This document shows positions 25,001-26,051 of a DNA stretch of 26,051 nt, piece by piece. The DNA comes from an uncultured Eubacteriales bacterium (GTDB lineage Bacteria; Bacillota; Clostridia; Oscillospirales; Oscillospiraceae): assembly GCA_900551995.1 (NCBI GenBank), contig URXW01000028.1, positions 1 through 26,051 on the forward strand. Reading direction: 5' to 3'. The notes below the pieces were generated by a model. It did no database searches. It worked only from the letters and a program-made list of their open reading frames with translations, and was not told the origin of the DNA. Every line of letters begins with the position of its first letter. The stretch's first letter is position 1. The position numbers and the translations under genes were made by a program.

Positions 25001-25756
25001 GGCGTGCCCTCCCGTATGAACATCGGGCAGGTGCTGGAGGTCCATCTGGGCTACGCCGCCAAGACCCTTGGCTGGAAGGTCGCCACCCCTATTTTCGACG
25101 GTGCCACCGATAAGGACATCGCCGAGGCGTTGGAGCTGGCCGGGCTTGACCCGGAGGGCAAGAGCTGGCTGTACGACGGGCGCACCGGCGAGCGGTTCGA
25201 CAACCGCGTTACGGTGGGCTATGTGTACTTCCTGAAGCTGCACCATCTGGTGGATGATAAGATCCACGCCCGCTCCACGGGCCCCTACTCCCTGGTCACC
25301 CAGCAGCCTCTGGGCGGCAAGGCGCAGTTCGGCGGTCAGCGTTTCGGCGAGATGGAGGTTTGGGCACTGGAGGCCTACGGCGCAAGCTATACGTTGCAGG
25401 AAATTCTGACCGTCAAGTCCGACGACGTGACGGGCCGTGTCCGCACCTACGAGTCCATCGTCAAGGGACACAACGTGCCCACCCCCGGTGTGCCGGAGTC
25501 CTTCAAGGTGCTGGTCAAGGAGCTGCAGTCCCTGTGCCTGGACATTCAGGTGCTGGACGCCGACGGCAACCAGATCGAGTTGAAGGAGGACGAGGACGCC
25601 CTCGACACCTTCAATCTGGCGCGTATGGACGCCGACAACGAGAGACAGAACCGCTACGCCGACGAGGACGAGCTGGCTGACGCCGGATTTGACTACGTCG
25701 CCGACGAGGAAGTGGACGCTTCCTATGCCGATGACGACGAAGGCGACGAGTTTTAA
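22073..25756 (+). CDS. rpoB: DNA-directed RNA polymerase subunit beta
   Basis: The beta subunit forms half of the polymerase active-site cleft. I chose the ATG at 22073 (1227 residues, MAKDKYYGK), preceded by AAAGGCGTGAT at suitable spacing. A GTG at 22061 would add four residues but overlaps that ribosome-binding site. The rifampicin region (about 23515-23610) keeps the residues equivalent to E. coli Q513, D516, H526 and S531, so no resistance is predicted. Position Q510 is proline and S522 is alanine. Conserved blocks such as GPNIGLI, EGYNYEDA, GDKMAGRHGNKG and GGKAQFGGQRFGEMEVWALEAYGA are present. The C-terminus carries a long acidic tail. It leads into rpoC after 20 bases. Confidence 0.98.
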   Translation: MAKDKYYGKTLRKNFARHEEVMAMPNLLEIQKKSYQWFLDIGLREVFVDVASIEDYAGNLELSFIDYSMDEKPKYDVEECKARDATYAAPMKVRVRLHNKETGEIKESEIFMGDFPLMTDGGTFVINGAERVVVSQIVRSPGIYYGKEIDLKTDLPLLTSTVIPYRGAWLEYETDTSEVFWVRIDKNRKLPITCLIRALGLKTDAEIMERFGDDRRIVATLEKDTCKTYEEAMLEIYRKLRPGEPPTLDSAETLLQNLFFDPRRYDLSTVGRYKFNKKLTFWYRAKGQKLAMPVADPATGEILFEDGHVLTADDCTLLDTVGVYEISVALDGGETIRIFTNKMCDMSHYVDFDPREQCGIKERVRYDVLQELLGQYKGEELIEQCRLHADELVPKHIIVDDIFASINYMNALAHGLVNKDDIDHLGNRRLRCVGELLQNQFRIGFSRMERVIRERMTIQDLDVVTPQSLINIRPVTAAIKEFFGSSPLSQFMDQTNPLAELTHKRRLSALGPGGLSRERANMEVRDVHYSHYGRMCPIETPEGPNIGLISYLATYARINEYGFIEAPFRAVDHETGHVSSEITYMTADVEDQYVVGQAAEPVDKDGCLTNERITCRHRDEIVEVPRSGVDYIDVSPRMMVSIATAMIPFLPNDDANRALMGANMQRQAVPLLRPEAPIVGTGMEHKICLDSAVAVLAEGDGVVTKVDATNVSVKYDSGETKDYKLIKFLRSNHGTCINQKPIVAVGERVHGGDDPTVLADGPATDQGEIALGRNILVGFMTWEGYNYEDAVLLNERLVKEDVYTSIHIEEYEIDARDTKLGPEEITRDISNVGEDALKDLDERGIIRIGAEVHAGDILVGKVTPKGETDLTAEERLLRAIFGEKAREVRDTSLKVPHGESGIVVDAKVFTRENGDELGPGVNEVVRVYIAQRRKIQVGDKMAGRHGNKGVVSRVLPQEDMPFLPDGTPLDIVLNPLGVPSRMNIGQVLEVHLGYAAKTLGWKVATPIFDGATDKDIAEALELAGLDPEGKSWLYDGRTGERFDNRVTVGYVYFLKLHHLVDDKIHARSTGPYSLVTQQPLGGKAQFGGQRFGEMEVWALEAYGASYTLQEILTVKSDDVTGRVRTYESIVKGHNVPTPGVPESFKVLVKELQSLCLDIQVLDADGNQIELKEDEDALDTFNLARMDADNERQNRYADEDELADAGFDYVADEEVDASYADDDEGDEF

Positions 25757-25776
25757 GGAAAGGGAGGAGCAGAATT

Positions 25777-26051
25777 ATGAGTTACGCAACGTTTGACGCC
25801 ATCAAAATTGGCATCGCTTCTCCGGAAATGATCCGTGAGTGGTCCTACGGCGAGGTGAAAAAGCCGGAGACCATCAACTACCGCACCTTGAAGCCGGAGC
25901 GGGACGGTCTGTTCTGCGAGCGCATCTTCGGGCCCACCAAGGACTGGGAGTGCCACTGCGGTAAGTACAAGAAGATCCGCTATAAGGGCAAGATCTGCGA
26001 CCGCTGCGGCGTGGAGGTCACCCGCGCCAAGGTGCGCCGCGAGCGCATGGG
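25777..26051 (+). CDS. rpoC: DNA-directed RNA polymerase subunit beta' (N-terminal part, cut by window end)
   Basis: The first 91 codons are present, starting MSYATFDAIKIGIASPEMIREW, the usual beta' start. The N-terminal zinc site is complete with C59, C61, C74 and C77. NYRTLKPERDGLFCERIFGP is typical of the family. GGGAGGAG precedes the ATG. The gene continues beyond the window and forms an operon with rpoB. Confidence 0.98.
   Translation, partial: MSYATFDAIKIGIASPEMIREWSYGEVKKPETINYRTLKPERDGLFCERIFGPTKDWECHCGKYKKIRYKGKICDRCGVEVTRAKVRRERM

Noticed and set aside
21710..25471. A 1253-codon minus-strand open frame opposite rpoB
   Set aside because: It is a shadow of the strong codon bias of rpoB. 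The translation is His/Val/Gln-rich with no family resemblance and runs through the rpoB leader.
1..26051. CRISPR arrays, tRNA or rRNA genes, transposases, prophage genes
   Set aside because: No regularly spaced direct repeats, no tRNA-like cloverleaf with a CCA end, and no recombinase or transposase motif were seen on either strand.

Overview
The window is a high-GC (about 60 percent by eye) Clostridia-type chromosome segment. The gene order secY-adk-map-KOW protein-infA-rpmJ-rpsM-rpsK-rpsD-rpoA-rplQ, consensus Shine-Dalgarno sites, sigma-A promoters and T-tailed hairpin terminators all point to a Gram-positive anaerobe. The protein sequences look like the Oscillospirales (Oscillospiraceae/Ruminococcaceae group), but that placement is an impression from memory, not a search result.

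Layout. (1) 1-8363: the distal half of the ribosomal spc and alpha operons on the plus strand, from the last codon of rpsH to rplQ, closed by a strong terminator. It holds ribosomal proteins L6, L18, S5, L30, L15, L36, S13, S11, S4 and L17, the SecY translocon, adenylate kinase, methionine aminopeptidase, IF-1 and RNA polymerase alpha. (2) 8397-10406: a lipoprotein polysaccharide deacetylase, then divergent secG (minus) and lexA (plus), each with a recognisable promoter. (3) 10406-15968: a minus-strand cluster secA - YfiH/PgeF-like protein - ABC-type solute-binding lipoprotein - VOC-fold protein, read from a promoter near 16300 through an untranslated leader of about 320 nt that contains a long inverted repeat. 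(4) 16434-19382: a beta-CASP metallo-beta-lactamase RNA nuclease and an RlmD-type 23S rRNA uracil methyltransferase. (5) 19426-21426: one uninterrupted 666-codon gene joining a complete cytosine-C5 DNA methyltransferase to a HaeII-like restriction endonuclease. (6) 21582-end: a perfect-consensus promoter, a leader of about 450 nt with several hairpins, rpoB, and the first 91 codons of rpoC.

The most interesting content is the single-chain restriction-modification gene. The endonuclease half resembles HaeII, which cuts RGCGCY. A hand scan of the whole 26 kb found no RGCGCY site, although GCGC itself occurs about 200 times and RGCGCR about 90 times. About 50 RGCGCY sites would be expected if the flanking bases were random. 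The core genes therefore appear to have been purged of exactly the site this enzyme is predicted to cut, which supports both the specificity and a long association. The junction between the two halves keeps an ideal ribosome-binding site and an ATGA start/stop motif, so the endonuclease may also be made alone, or the fusion may have arisen by a one-base change from an ordinary two-gene operon.

Most of the rest works together in gene expression and protein export: ribosome, RNA polymerase (alpha, beta, beta'), IF-1, SecY, SecG and SecA, rRNA methylation and RNA processing. No tRNA, rRNA, CRISPR array or insertion sequence with a transposase was seen.
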